NCBI GenBank assembly: GCA_964020085.1
Contig: OZ026606.1
Span: 3,001,423 to 3,065,422 of the forward strand
Direction of reading: 5' to 3'
Length of the DNA stretch: 64,000 nt
Source of the DNA: Micromussa lordhowensis
Lineage: Eukaryota; Cnidaria; Anthozoa; Scleractinia; Lobophylliidae
How positions within the stretch are numbered: the first letter of the stretch is position 1; every line of letters starts with the position of its first letter. Both the position numbers and the translations under genes were made by a program. The notes beneath the pieces are model-generated. The model ran no database searches, was not told where the DNA came from, and worked only from the letters and a program-made list of their open reading frames with translations. Of this stretch, positions 23,032 through 34,104 are shown piece after piece.

Positions 23032-26000
23032 ATGATGGCTTTGATCGTGGCCATGGAGGGCGAGGGAGAAATTGTGGCCTTTAGGGAGAGCCACATTCCT
23101 ACAGTTAGTGATTTTGACTTTGTGTTTGAAGATGAATTATCCCAGGAACAAAAATGCCCTATCTGCCTACTCGCCATGCGGAATCCTGTACAGACAAAAT
23201 GTGGTCATCGCTTTTGCGAAAGTTGCTTGTTGGAGTCATTCAGGTGTGTGTTTGGGCCTGTTTCGCATCTTGATTACTGAGAACACGATGGGCTTACATT
23301 TGAGAAGTAAATCAGTAAAAGCCGGAGTTTTTAATGCTTGGCATGCTTCTTGGTAATAAGCAATAACGTCTCATCTGATTTATGCCTTTAGTAATCGCAA
23401 TGAACCACTTTGTCCTCACGATCGGCAGCCTATCCCTGAAGGAGGGGTAAGTAGAAAACTATCAGGGCTAAAAAGCTAACACAAACAGGTTTCTGTAAAG
23501 GCGGCGAAATACGAGATACAAAAACCTTCAACTTGTCGCACAACATTGTTTTGTTGCAAGTTTTTGTCGATGTTTCGCGTTTTTCACCTTGCGTGATCAA
23601 CTTGACCCGCAACAAAAACATTTGTTGCAGGTTGAAGAAATGCGGCGCGCTGATTGTTGATTTGCTAGGGCACGAGCAAATTTGTTGCGCGACAAGTTGA
23701 GAATTTGATGAAAAACGAGCAACAAAGCCAAAAATGAAAATTTGTTGCTCAAAGTAGACCCGCGCTCTACTTTTCGCAACAACTTTCTTCAACCCGCAAC
23801 AAATGTTTTTGTTGCCCGACAAGTTGATCACGCAAGGTGAAAAACGCCGGGGAAACATCGACGAAAACTTGCAATGAAACAATGTTGCGCAACAAGTTGA
23901 CGGTTTTTGTATCTCGTATTTCGCCGCCTTAAGCTTACGTGTAATCGGTGGATAAGGATTTTTAAAGCCTGCGTCGCAGATCGACGCTATGTATATCTCG
24001 GCTAGGATAATTTGCTGACTCATCGATCGAACCTTGCGGACTGAGTTGCCTTGACAATAGATAATATAGCCAGGCTGGTAGTTGATCTTCCGTTCTACCT
24101 CAGAGTTTGTTGCGATGACTTAATGTATCTGTTTAAATACAAATCCAGTTTGTCATCAAAGTGAAAACAACCACCTGCTGTAGACACCTTACAATACAAA
24201 TTGGCTATTTATAAACAAAGTGGCAAACTGGTGATGGGCTTTTTGCTGAAGATCCAAAATCGTCAGTTCATTAACCCTGCTTAAAAGTTAATGCTACAAT
24301 ACTTAACAACGACATACAACTTAAATAAATCTTGTCAGAACGTTCAAATAAAGTAATTCAAGGTGTTATTATAAAAAAATAATCAACAGTTCCATAGCCA
24401 ATACCTTTTATGCCACTTTTATGCTAGGCAATTTCATTTGAACCCGAGACATTGTTCAGACATCAGTGCTACAGCTTGACTTGAGGGAGGGAAACCACAG
24501 TGCTTGTCTTCTCACAAAGAGTTTAATTGAGTTTACAGATGCAATCTTTAGCCTGCAAAAATAAATTAAAGCTCTCAGCTGGCTTGCTACTGCCAAAAAG
24601 ATATTTTACAGAAAACAAGGGTCCATAGTATTTTGCTTGATGGCTTTAATTTGCTCCACTACATTAATATTGTGTATGGCTTCTGTAAAATAATATTATC
24701 AGTCTGTCATGTGTCTGGTTATTTTAAGTTACATGTAAGTGTGCTAAATGCTGTTTACTTTCAATAATGTCTTAATTGTGACATGGTTTTCAAAACTGAT
24801 ATTTTTATGTGAAGTGGTTCTATTATCAAAACAGCAGAAACTAGGATCATTGGTGGCATGACAATGATGCTATTGCATAACAAGGTTATTACCCAGAATG
24901 CTCACCAATCTGCCATTTACTGTTAGCGGTAGACTGTGTTACTCTAACGACATTGCCGACTCCATGACTTTATGTTGTCTTGCTGGGAATAAATCCATTT
25001 TTTATTCTTATAAAGAAATCTATTGATCAAATTGTTACAAATATAAAAATGGGGTTGATATAACTTGTTGGATTAACCTAACCATTACAATAAAGAGTCT
25101 TCTGAAATGCTCCTAAGGATTTTAATTCTCAAAAGATAATTCTTGCACAATGTATTTGTGCAGGCACATGTTGTTTGAGACGGAAGTTACAAACCGCTTC
25201 AAAACCTGAAACTTCATTCACTGTCTGTTTTGCCTGCCTCCATTGTTTCATAGTAGGTTCATTGTTCAGGTTGTTTGTTCTATGATTTACTCAACCAATT
25301 CTGTTAATACTTCCAAGAGGTGTGCGAGGGATAACCCTGTACTAAACGTTGGCAGACACCCACCTAAAAAGAAACAATAAAACCTAAGGATAGTTTAAAA
25401 ATTTGTCTATGTGCAGATTTCATAAAAAATATAACATTAATAAAAGATAAAAGCATTAAAAAACCTAATTAAGAAATAATAAAACCTAAGAATAGTTTAA
25501 ATATTTGTCTACGTATAGATTTCACAAAATATATAACATTTAAAAAAAGATAAAAGCATAAAAAACCTAATTACTTATTGCACAGATTGCAGCTTTGGAA
25601 TCTCTCGTCCAAAAGAATTTCCAGATTTATCTGGAATGTTTATCAACATTGTCATTCTTTATTTCCTGTTATACAGTGGTTTCATGATGTGGCCTGGGGG
25701 AGAGAGATACTTTCTCTTCGTGTTAAATGCAAGAAAAGTGAAATAGATTGTGAATGGACTGGACAAATACGTCATTACCAGGTAAAGGCTCTTTACTAGT
25801 GTTACATTTATTTCTCCGCAAATGACAGACACCGTCAGAAAGGAATGTCTACGTGCCTCAATTGTCATTATTTGTTGCTGAGAAGTTTTTATTGAGGCCC
25901 CTGGTACACAGAGACAAGAAAATACTGATGAACAATGAGGCAGGTGAAACAGCCAGATCATGTGTACTAAAGTCATCCACGGTTGAGTGTGGATCAATAC

Positions 26001-27844
26001 TCTTGATCGCTAGCCCTGATCAACATTCTGACCGACAATCCCGATCGATACTTGGTTGACGCTCTACCAACACTTGATCAACAGTCAGTCAATAGTCGGC
26101 CAAGTGTTGACCAACTTATATCAATTGAGCGAAAATTTGGTTGACTCTCAACCGAGATGTTGATGGAGTGCCAACTGAGGTGTTGATGGAGTGTTGATCG
26201 AGGGTTGATCAAGGGTATGGATCAAAGGTTAGGTATCAATTGACACTTGACTGCGGATGCCTTTAGTACGCATGATCCAAACAGCCTCTGTAACTTGTAG
26301 AGATTGATCGAGTTACTCTTTTCCTGATTCTTTTGCAGGAACACTTTGCAATTTGCCAGTATGAAGATGTGACTTGTGATAAGTGTCACGAAACAATGTA
26401 TCGAGGACTCTTTGACACACACACAATATCACAGTGCCCCAACAGGATTGTACAATGTGGATATTGCAAAGAAGATCTGGAATTCTGGCAAATAGAAGTA
26501 TGACTGGTCATTCTTAATTTTTTCATAGGAAAACAGCTGGCATTATAGTTGGTAAATTTACTTACAGTTTTGTCATGCTTTATCAGTAGAACTCTACTCG
26601 TATACTAATACAAATACTGCAATCTGATGGGCTGAACTTCTTGTATACTATCAGCCATTAGTATCATCCAACTACTGGACTAATGCAAATCCTGCATTTT
26701 AATTTAAATGTCCTTGTCCTCAAGAATGTGGAATGCAGGAGATTCCTCGAGAGCAGGTACAAATTAAAGTAATGTGGTTAATTTCAAGTGATACTATTTC
26801 ACAATTGTTAAGGTGAGCAGGATATGTGGAATTTATGTGGGAAATACATGGCAACAGACTAAAAGTTTACTAACTCAATACTCTCATCAATACTCTCAAT
26901 CAGTACCCTTGATTAACGTTTTGATTGATACTCAATTGACATCCCGATTGATACTCGGTCGACACTTGGTCGATTGTTGGCTGTGTCATTGGACTCATAT
27001 GCTTCAATAGAAAATTAGTCGACTCCCAACCGACTGTCGACCAAAATGTCAATTGAGTGTTGATTGAGTGTCACCCAAGGTGTTGATGGAGTGTCAATTG
27101 AGTGTTGATCTAGTGTCGATTGAGACTGTATCGATCGAGAGTATTGATCAACACTTGACTGCGGATACCTTTAATACACAGTCATGATTCCATTTAACTA
27201 AGGCCACGTCATTCAGATGATAATGCTCTCTGTTTTGAAAGTAGCTGCACTGTTATTTTTTTCGTTTAGAGTTGTTGCTGTTGGAGTTGAAGCGGGAAGC
27301 GGGGGAAGGGGGCGGAAGAGGACGAGGTTTACAACCAAGGGGGGGTTGAGCCTGAGTTTACTACATGCTTGGCACAATCACAAATAAATTGAGTTTCAAT
27401 CAAACATGCATGTTGGTTTCCAGGTGGACTCCCATGTGTGGAGTGATTGTGCGATGACCCTGGTGCCCTGTCCTTACAAGGAAGCTGGATGTTCCTTCTA
27501 TGTAAGTTAATGAAAACTGAGACTCGTTTTTTCGAAATGCTCTTGTTGAACCAAATCCTGCGCTGTGATTAGCTACCCAGATGGGCAAGATGGAGCTTTA
27601 TTATATGTGAACGGGCAAGATGAATCAAATCCTGCACTGAAATTGGCTACCGGAGCGGGCAAGACGGAGCTATCTTGCCCGCTCCGGACTACCCGCCTTG
27701 TCTCGCAAGAAAATTTCCCAAAAGCCATATAATAAATCCTTTATTAACCAAGCTTGTTCGGTCAAGATGGCTTGATATTGGCCTCGTTCTTTTTTGCGTG
27801 TTTATGGACCTCGACTCCGTCTCGGTCCATAAACACGCAAAAAA

Positions 27845-27876
<32 letters not shown>

Positions 27877-30441
27877 AACACTTGGTCAATAAACCATACA
27901 TCTTGCCCGCTCGGGAGTACCCGCCGTGTCCCGCAAGAAACATTTCCCCGAAAGCCCCATAACAAATCCTTCATTGACCAAGCTTTTTCGGTCAAGATAG
28001 CTGGATATTGGCTCGTTATCTTTTTGCGTGTTTATGGACCTCTATCTCGGTCCATAGACACGCAAAAATAGAACTTGGCCAATATCCAGCCATCTTGGTC
28101 TCACACTTGATCAATAACGCACATTTATTGGCCAACTTCCAGCCCAATGTTCTTAATCCGGTCGTTCTTGTATGTGGGTGTTTATACAATACCTATAAAC
28201 CTCACAACCCCGTATAATTGAGATCATAGCCTACTGAAAATAACGAAACCCAAATGGTAGAACGCTACTTGCAGGCAATTTTCTTTTTTATCTTTACATT
28301 CGAAGTGCTTTTTTTTATTTTCGGGGAGAAATGGGGGATACACGACTTCCGCTTGACGCCATGATATAACACAGAATTTTTACTTAAACCGTTATACAGG
28401 ATAAAAGGAATATTTTAAACGCCCATCTTCAGGCCTCCTTAGAGGAACATCTGAGAAAAACATGGTCCAAGCTCTTACAGACAACAGACCAGTTAAATCA
28501 GAGTGAAACCGAGATGAAATCCATGAAAGAGAGGTTAGATCAGCTGGAAGATCTCGAGGACGAAATTAAAGATTTGCAAGTTGAGAGGGTGTCCATGAAA
28601 CAGAGATTGGCGAATTTAGAGGGGGAAAATTTCAATCTGCACACTAACATAGAATCCGTCACAAAACGACTAAATGAGTTGGAGAAAGCTCAGCCAGTAG
28701 CAATTGAAACCGCAAGAGAATCCATGAAAACGCTACTGGATCAGAAAGTCACCGATATTATTAGCGAATGTAGATCATCGCAGAAAAAGTGCGAAGAGGA
28801 AAATTTCGCACTGAAGGAAGACGTATCAAAACTGCAAAGGCAAATTGAAGACGCAAGTGGTACCACTTCCAGAGCAGTAAAGAAATTGTTTCGATATATA
28901 CAAGTAGTGCATTCCGATACTCAAGCTTTGAATGGGAAACAGCCATTGAATCAACCTAGTCCGGCGACACGACCGCCACAGTTTCCCACGCAAAGAGAGC
29001 CTGGGAATGAGAACACGGACAGACTACGCGATCCTGTAAAACGCGGACAAGCAGCCGCTGGTTCTGATAATGCAGCTGCGAAGAAAGCAAGAATCGAGAA
29101 AGCAGCTAAATCCAAGTATGTGTTCTTCAAAAAGGGTTACTGATTCACGTTGTATTCTATTCTAATTACTGGAGTGATTTCCATTCAAATCTCATACCCA
29201 GGCCTCGTCCTAAAAGAAAATATTCTTGTAATTGAAAACAGTGCCGGGAAGGAAAACATTTAATTACAAAATTATTTTCATTTTCAAGAGACAATTATGT
29301 TCCAAAATGCAGTTCCAGTGATTGGCTCATGTTCCCATGACCCAATGTTTTGCAAACGAGCGACGCAGGAACAAAAATCTATTATTTCTTAGAGAAAACA
29401 CGCTCGATATTATTAAACGCCAGCACTCTATCTACAGTATGCCAGGATTCAGAGAGCTGCTACTTTACAAGTAATTGTCAAATTGGCTCGCTTTATTTGT
29501 CGCCGATCAGTTGCAGACGAAAGAGACGTGGAAATGGGGGGTGGGGTTAATTAAAGGCGGTGAACGCGAAGTGGAGAAGGGCAGTTAGCAGACTTTTCCT
29601 TAATGACTTTAAAGAAGACTTTCCCTTAATGACGTTTTAAAACTGCTTGCCAGCGTTCTGTTTCGATCACCGCCAGTGGTACAATACCAATGAAAACCTT
29701 TATTCAACGACAAGCGTCGACTGATATTAAAAACACTGGGTAGTGTTTATAACAGAGAGAACAGCTTCCTGGTGTAATCAGTGACTCACGTTATCCGCTC
29801 TTTAATACCTTTTGTAGGACAGACTGCGCCACTGGAAATGCCACTGGACAGCCGAAAAAGACCAATTCTAAATCAGCGAGTCGACCGACAGGTAATTTAT
29901 CGTCGAATCATGCCCTCTTCGTCACTTTTTCGTACTGGAAGAAAGAGCGGTATACGTGTTTTTCTTTGTGTGTTCGCTTTGATTTCGTGTTGCAATGGGG
30001 TAGAGTTGAATCTGTCTGTTACGACGACCTCACTGAAACATTTAAGAAATAGAAAACATGTGCCGTGTTTCTATCGAGTTTAATTAACAATTAGATTATG
30101 AGCTCAAGATTTCTATCGCGTGATAGTTGACGAGGGCGCAGCCCGAGTCAACTATCGCGTGATAGAAATCGAGAGCGAATAATCTAATTGTTTTAGTATA
30201 AATCTACTAGTCGTTCAAAACTTAATCTAAATCCTCTTCTCAACACTTCGAAAACGCCAAGAAACGGCCGTCATTTTGTTAACAAGTGCACACTGTTACG
30301 CTACTCACTATCTATCACAGAATAGATCGTGAGTAGCGTAGCCAATCAGAGAACGGCCTTCGTGATAGAACGCTAGTAGATTTATACTAAATAGAAACAC
30401 GAGTGAAAGTTTATGAGAACGAGAAATGCTGTGGGAACACG

Positions 30442-30472
<31 letters not shown>

Positions 30473-30976
30473 GAGTTCTCCCAAACTTTCACGAGTGTTT
30501 CTATAACTCGATAGGAACACGGAGAACATGTTTTCTATTTCTTTTAGAAAATACCGCGACGAAGAAAAAGAAAAACAACTTGTTTACTTCGATCATCAAA
30601 ATGTAAATTCTCTAATTGTTCGCGCCATCATTACGTCAACAGCTCGTGCTAGTTCTGTGTTTCTACCGAGTTATAGAAACACGGTTTTAACCCAATCAGC
30701 GTGCGTCTTTGCTTTGGGTTATTTTCTAAAACTTATTAAGGTTTTTATCACAAATGTATGCCATGCGTAAAGTTGGGACGAATTATCCTACCTTTTACAG
30801 AGACCTGACCAATAGTGGAACGTCGACTGCATCACGATTTCAAATGCTAACAGAACTTTTTGTGTGGGTTATCAACAGAAAGGAGGGCGGCGCTTGGTTC
30901 AGATTCTGAGGATGATTCTGGCGAAGATTCTCTCTCTGATGATGAGGATGAGTATGAGTACCAAACAGTCAATTAG
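23032..30976 (+). CDS. TRAF6-like RING/zinc-finger/coiled-coil protein lacking a MATH domain (8 exons)
   Basis: Assembled exons are 23032-23243, 23392-23446, 25677-25781, 26339-26497, 27424-27501, 28400-29115, 29818-29891 and 30879-30976 (1497 nt, 498 residues), all with GT-AG sites and consistent phase. Residues 42-81 are a C3HC3D RING: C42, C45, C57, H59, C62, C65, C78, D81, the TRAF6-type arrangement, implying ubiquitin-ligase activity. REILSLRVKC opens the TRAF-type zinc fingers (about 98-203). A long coiled coil follows (about 215-390), then a basic segment (PVKRGQ, AKKARIEKAAKSK) that could be a nuclear signal, then a strongly acidic Asp/Glu/Ser tail. The usual TRAF-C/MATH receptor-binding domain is absent. 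If exon 6 is not spliced at its GTATGT donor, the frame stops at 29143, giving a shorter isoform. The last two exons are the least certain part. Introns are full of mobile elements. Confidence 0.8.
23496..23931. mobile_element. TIR element with long inverted ends (family G-like)
   Basis: In intron 2 of the TRAF-like gene. The left end taaaggcggcgaaatacgag and the right end ctcgtatttcgccgcctta are inverted repeats. The arms run for well over 100 bp (aacatttgttgcgggtt-like words, cacgcaaggtgaaaaacg) around a gcaacaaatttg-rich centre. The terminal TTAAGGCGG is shared with 21534-21939. The minus-strand 197-codon frame here is a by-product. Confidence 0.75.
23932..25676. other. Remainder of intron 2 of the TRAF-like gene
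   Basis: AT-rich, with no exon or RNA gene recognised. It contains the tandem duplication listed at 25375-25573. Confidence 0.55.
25375..25573 (+). repeat. Two-copy tandem duplication, about 97-bp unit
   Basis: The unit reads aataaaacctaaggatagtt, then atttgtct, then cagatttcataaaa, then agataaaagcat, then aaaaacctaatta. It occurs twice head to tail with scattered substitutions. Intronic in the TRAF-like gene. Confidence 0.8.
25956..26277. mobile_element. TIR element with internal gttgatcgag-type repeats (family H, copy 1)
   Basis: In intron 3 of the TRAF-like gene. The left end gatcatgtgtactaaagtca and the inverse of the right end (gatcatgcgtactaaaggca) are matching terminal repeats, continuing through a cgg-ttgagtgt / cag-tcaagtgt stretch. 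The interior is made of degenerate gttgat-c/g-gagtgt words and their complements. Confidence 0.75.
26866..27188. mobile_element. Family H TIR-type element, copy 2
   Basis: In intron 4 of the same gene. The interior has the same style as copy 1 (tcaatactctcatcaatact, gtcgacacttggtcg, caattgagtgttgattgag). It ends cacttgactgcggataccttt, nearly identical to the copy 1 end. Its left terminus is decayed, so the left boundary is approximate. Confidence 0.65.
27650..28118 (+). repeat. Two direct units of about 228 bp, each with a hairpin
   Basis: In intron 5 of the TRAF-like gene. Each unit runs: cttgcccgctc, taccgcc-type stretch, cccgcaagaaa, aagcc, cattgaccaagctt, ggtcaagat, gatattgg, ttgcgtgtttatggacct, then its inverse ggtccataaacacgcaa, and ggccaatatccagccatctt. 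Unit 1 is about 27665-27893 and unit 2 about 27897-28118. Confidence 0.75.
30086..30192. repeat. Inner palindrome 1, nested in family E element
   Basis: aacaattagattat at the left and ataatctaattgtt at the right. The arms include gatttctatcgcgtgatagt and its inverse. The loop is cgagggcgcagcccg. Confidence 0.8.
30192..30391. mobile_element. Inner TIR element 2, nested in family E element
   Basis: Bounded by tttagtataaatctactag and ctagtagatttatactaaa (19-bp perfect terminal inverted repeats). Internal gctactcact / agtgagtagc-type inverted words lie near 30300-30340. Confidence 0.75.
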
Positions 30977-31319
30977 GATACAACTGATGCAAGATCACCA
31001 ACATTGACTGGTCGACTCATTGAGTTTTTTTTATTGTCACGCTAATTATAAACATAAATTGTAGCCCAGTTATGTGACTTCGTTTAGCCAAGTTATAGAC
31101 CCTTAACATAAATGTCGCCTAAATTTGAATAACAATACTTTATACACCCTTAGCCTCGTCCTCATGTTTTCAGACAAAAGATTTTTCACATTAAGGTGAG
31201 GCTTAGGATTACTAATTAACAATTATGCCATGAGCGTGCGTTGAATATGAGTTGGCTATAACCAATCTCATATCCATAACTTTCATTTCATATAAGGTCA
31301 AACGCAGGTATAATGGCTG

Positions 31320-31480
31320 GCAACCGAGATCTAGTGAACCAATCAGAAAGCTAGAATAGAGTAACGGTAGATCTAATCCGGAGGTCGTGGGTTCGATTCC
31401 CACCGAGGTCAAAAGATTTTTTCTTTACCTCGTGTGGTTCCCTGATTCCCTTTACTAGGGCTAACGCCCAGTGGGTTATT
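31320..31480 (+). repeat. tRNA-like B-box repeat fragment
   Basis: Contains a tRNA T-arm-like stretch (gtgggttcgattcccaccga) preceded by ggtagatctaatccggagg. The reverse-strand open frame across it is the kind of spurious peptide produced by tRNA-like sequences. No complete cloverleaf could be drawn, so it is taken as a SINE head fragment. Confidence 0.5.
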
Positions 31481-31670
31481 CATGGGGTCATTTAGCACTT
31501 AAATTTACACTTCAGAGTTAATTCTCTGTTCCACCATTTGTGTTCATAGTACGAAAATTATTCCCATAAGAAGTAATGACCACGTCATTATCTGAGCTAA
31601 AAAGGGGAAAAAGGTCAGTCAGTGGAGCTGTCCGCTTACGAGTGTGTCCGTTAGCTATATGCCTCTATTT

Positions 31671-31672
31671 AA

Positions 31673-31707
<35 letters not shown>

Positions 31708-31747
31708 ATAGATAGCAAACGAGGCGCGTAGCGCCGAGTTGGCTATA

Positions 31748-31784
<37 letters not shown>

Positions 31785-31786
31785 TT
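31671..31786. repeat. Palindromic MITE (aacaattatt ends)
   Basis: The left end aacaattattccatgagcgc and the right end gcgcgagtggaataattgtt are inverted. tggatatgagatgat and atcatctcatatcca pair inside. The loop is aaacgaggcgcgtagcgccg. A half copy lies at about 31216-31275. Confidence 0.75.
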
Positions 31787-31929
31787 TTATTAAAAACGCC
31801 CTCAAAATATAGAAAACTAGACTACAATAAAAATAAAAAGGCCCAAAAAACCATGCATACGCTCGCCATTTTTGTAGATCATGGTATAATGGCTCATATA
31901 CCATGATGGCTAAGCCAATGAAAACTCCC

Positions 31930-31963
<34 letters not shown>

Positions 31964-31965
31964 TT
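31786..31965 (+). repeat. Dispersed repeat family I, copy 1
   Basis: Runs from ttattaaaaacgccctcaaa to gatccagtttttaa, with catggtataatggctcat and ccatgatggctaagcc inside. The second copy is at 35611-35783 in the same orientation with about 15-20% difference by eye. Confidence 0.7.
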
Positions 31966-32101
31966 AGAAATATACCGTTTCATGATACTAGAACATTTAA
32001 ATACTATTTTATACACAATTTTATACCGGAAGGTGAAATAGCTATATAGGGGGTATCGTTCAAGGTGTTTTTAAGTTTGATAAGGAAAGTGAATGTAATC
32101 T

Positions 32102-32511
32102 ATTGCCTAGTTTCAAACCGTGAGGGTCTAGGTACGAGTCTGTAAATTATGGGATTAGCAACTATTGATTCACATAGTCTGAAAGAGCTTACCGAGATTC
32201 ACAAGATTCCCATGTTTGGTGTTAATCAGGCTAGTTTTCACTGAGATACAGCCATTTGAAAATGTCAAAATTTACAAAGAAATGTATGGCAATCCGGACG
32301 CTGTCCGACACGACGTCCGGATGCCATACATTTCTTTGTAAATTTTGACGTTTTTAAATCGCTGTATCTGGGTCAAAACTAGCCTGATTAACACCAAACT
32401 TAAGAATCTTGTGAATCTCGGTGTGCTCTTTCTGACTATGTGAATCAATAGTTGCTAATCCCATAATTTACAGACTCGTACCTAGACCCTCACGGTTTGA
32501 AACCAGGCAAT
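32102..32511. mobile_element. Long near-perfect foldback, about 200-bp arms
   Basis: Left arm begins attgcctagtttcaaaccgt and the right arm ends acggtttgaaaccaggcaat. Pairing continues through gggtctaggtacgagtctgt, aaattatgggattagcaact, attgattcacatag, agattcacaagatt, gttaatcaggctagtttt, caaagaaatgtatggcat and atccggac. The spacer is only about 15 bp (ctgtccgacacgacg). No coding capacity. Confidence 0.88.
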
Positions 32512-33401
32512 GTTGGCTACGAACAAGAGAATGAAGTCGGCGAGCGAAACCAACAGGCAAGGAGCGAGATAAGTCTCTTTCTTCCCTCGCTAACTCGTTC
32601 TGATGACATCATCGCTCGCGCAGGGGCTGAAACCTAAGCCTTCTCGCTAGCTTCATGTTAATCGATGAATTTTTTCAACACGACAGATGTAGTTTTACGA
32701 TATGTAGCTATTAAGTAATTTTGTATTTCAAATTTCTCTTACATTTTAATACTATTTTACATAATATTTTTGTGGCAAGCAGATTACGTCAATAGCTGCA
32801 TGGCTGTGGGTAGAATTTAAGGTCAATTTAATCTATGAATTTAATCTATGCAATGTATAACTAAGCACATTTCTAGAAGTATCAAACTTTATAATAAAGT
32901 TTCGATATAACTTGCGCTCGGATTGGTTGAAACAGCGTGCTTTATCAGGGTAAAGATGCACGGTAAACTACAGTAAGCTGAATTTCAATTTTTTACCTTC
33001 GCATTTTGACAGATTTGACCCAAATTAAACGTTCCGTATGAGTTAACCAACCGAAATGGCAACGAGCTATTTGTCTACGATAAACATGATAGCTACATGA
33101 AGGCCGTTGTTAACAAAAGTAGTGTTAATAATTGTGCTGAAATTACACATTTTCAAAATTCAAAAAAATACTGTTGGCGAGATTTCCAAACAGTCACGTT
33201 ATTAGCGTACGATGAATTCTTGTGTGATTATAGACGCCTACCTGGAGTATTTAGACAGTCAAGTGGGATCTTCAGCGAGTTCGTATTCTGAGCGCCTCGA
33301 GTATAATTGAGACCCTCGTCTTGAATGGTCCAGCTTCTTCAACGCGTCTATCTTGAAACACTTCTGCCGATCTTTGGCATCTGCTGCACGCCAGTCTCTA
33401 A

Positions 33402-33488
33402 TTAAGGGAGCTTGAGCAACGACGGCGGCGACGCCTAGAAAAGAAGTTCTCGTTGCCATCGTCGTCGTGGTTTGCGTAAGCTCCCTAA
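33402..33488. repeat. Small palindromic MITE (ttaagggagct)
   Basis: Left ttaagggagcttgagcaacg and right gtttgcgtaagctccctaaa are inverted, with gacggcggcgacg facing cgtcgtcg in the stem. Confidence 0.65.
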
Positions 33489-33800
33489 AAATCTCGGTCC
33501 CGACGCCCCACCCAATCAAGTCTCCCATTTTGCGCTGGTACCCAGTTCTCTCGCGATTCTATCCGCGCGTTCAACGATCGAATAAAAATGCGAGAAAATA
33601 GAGGGCTGTGAACAGTCTACAGTGATCACAGAATATGGTTTCAAAACGGCTATTTTTTTAGAAATGTACGAGTTTCAGCTGCACTGTTTAAGTATCCTGA
33701 TTTCAACACTCGCGCATTCGCACATTATGCAATTTTTTTCGGGCAAGAATTTCACAATATTACACTAGACGATATGAGTGTCTAATTTAAACTGAGAATT

Positions 33801-33871
33801 GGCCCCAGTTGTTCAACGGCTGGATAACTCTGTCCACCGGATAAATCGCCTTAACAAACCACGCTATCCGC

Positions 33872-33908
<37 letters not shown>

Positions 33909-33930
33909 TTTCGAACACTGAACCCGGGCC
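33801..33930. repeat. Hairpin element, GGCCCC type, copy 2
   Basis: ggccccagttgttcaacggc ... ttcgaacactgaacccgggcc, with ggataaatcgcc and ggtggatagcgttatccacc internal words. It is the same family as 3108-3254. Confidence 0.75.
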
Positions 33931-34104
33931 TGATAACCGAACTATTAAGGTGTCTTCATACTGACAATAGTCAGTCATACAAAACTGTTTCAGAAGCTGA
34001 CATTTTTCTTGGCTCTTTCACGACGACACGACTATACATTCGAATCGTATGTCTTAAAAATCCGCGTTTGATTATTACGATAAGGTGATGTACACTCCCG
34101 AAAC

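Larger units (their letters stand above)
30044..30543. mobile_element. Foldback element interrupted by two other elements (family E)
   Basis: The outer termini aagaaatagaaaacatgt... and ...acatgttttctatttctt are inverted repeats that both continue through a ccgtgttt / tatcgagtt stretch. After cgagttta the left arm is interrupted (30086-30391), then resumes with tagaaacacgagtgaaagtt. The centre reads aacacgagccgcaggcgagt. It lies in intron 7 of the TRAF-like gene. Confidence 0.75.

Noticed and set aside
23430..24023. 197-codon open frame on the minus strand
   Set aside because: It lies across the long TIR element in intron 2 of the TRAF-like gene; the translation mirrors the inverted repeat and has no transposase motif.
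30802..30878. Alternative acceptor ttttacag for the last TRAF-like exon
   Set aside because: Using it creates a stop codon after two residues, whereas the acceptor at 30877-30878 keeps an open, strongly biased acidic frame.
18554..31000. CRISPR-like array or a prokaryotic defence system
   Set aside because: The repeats lack regular spacer structure and the window is clearly eukaryotic with spliced genes.
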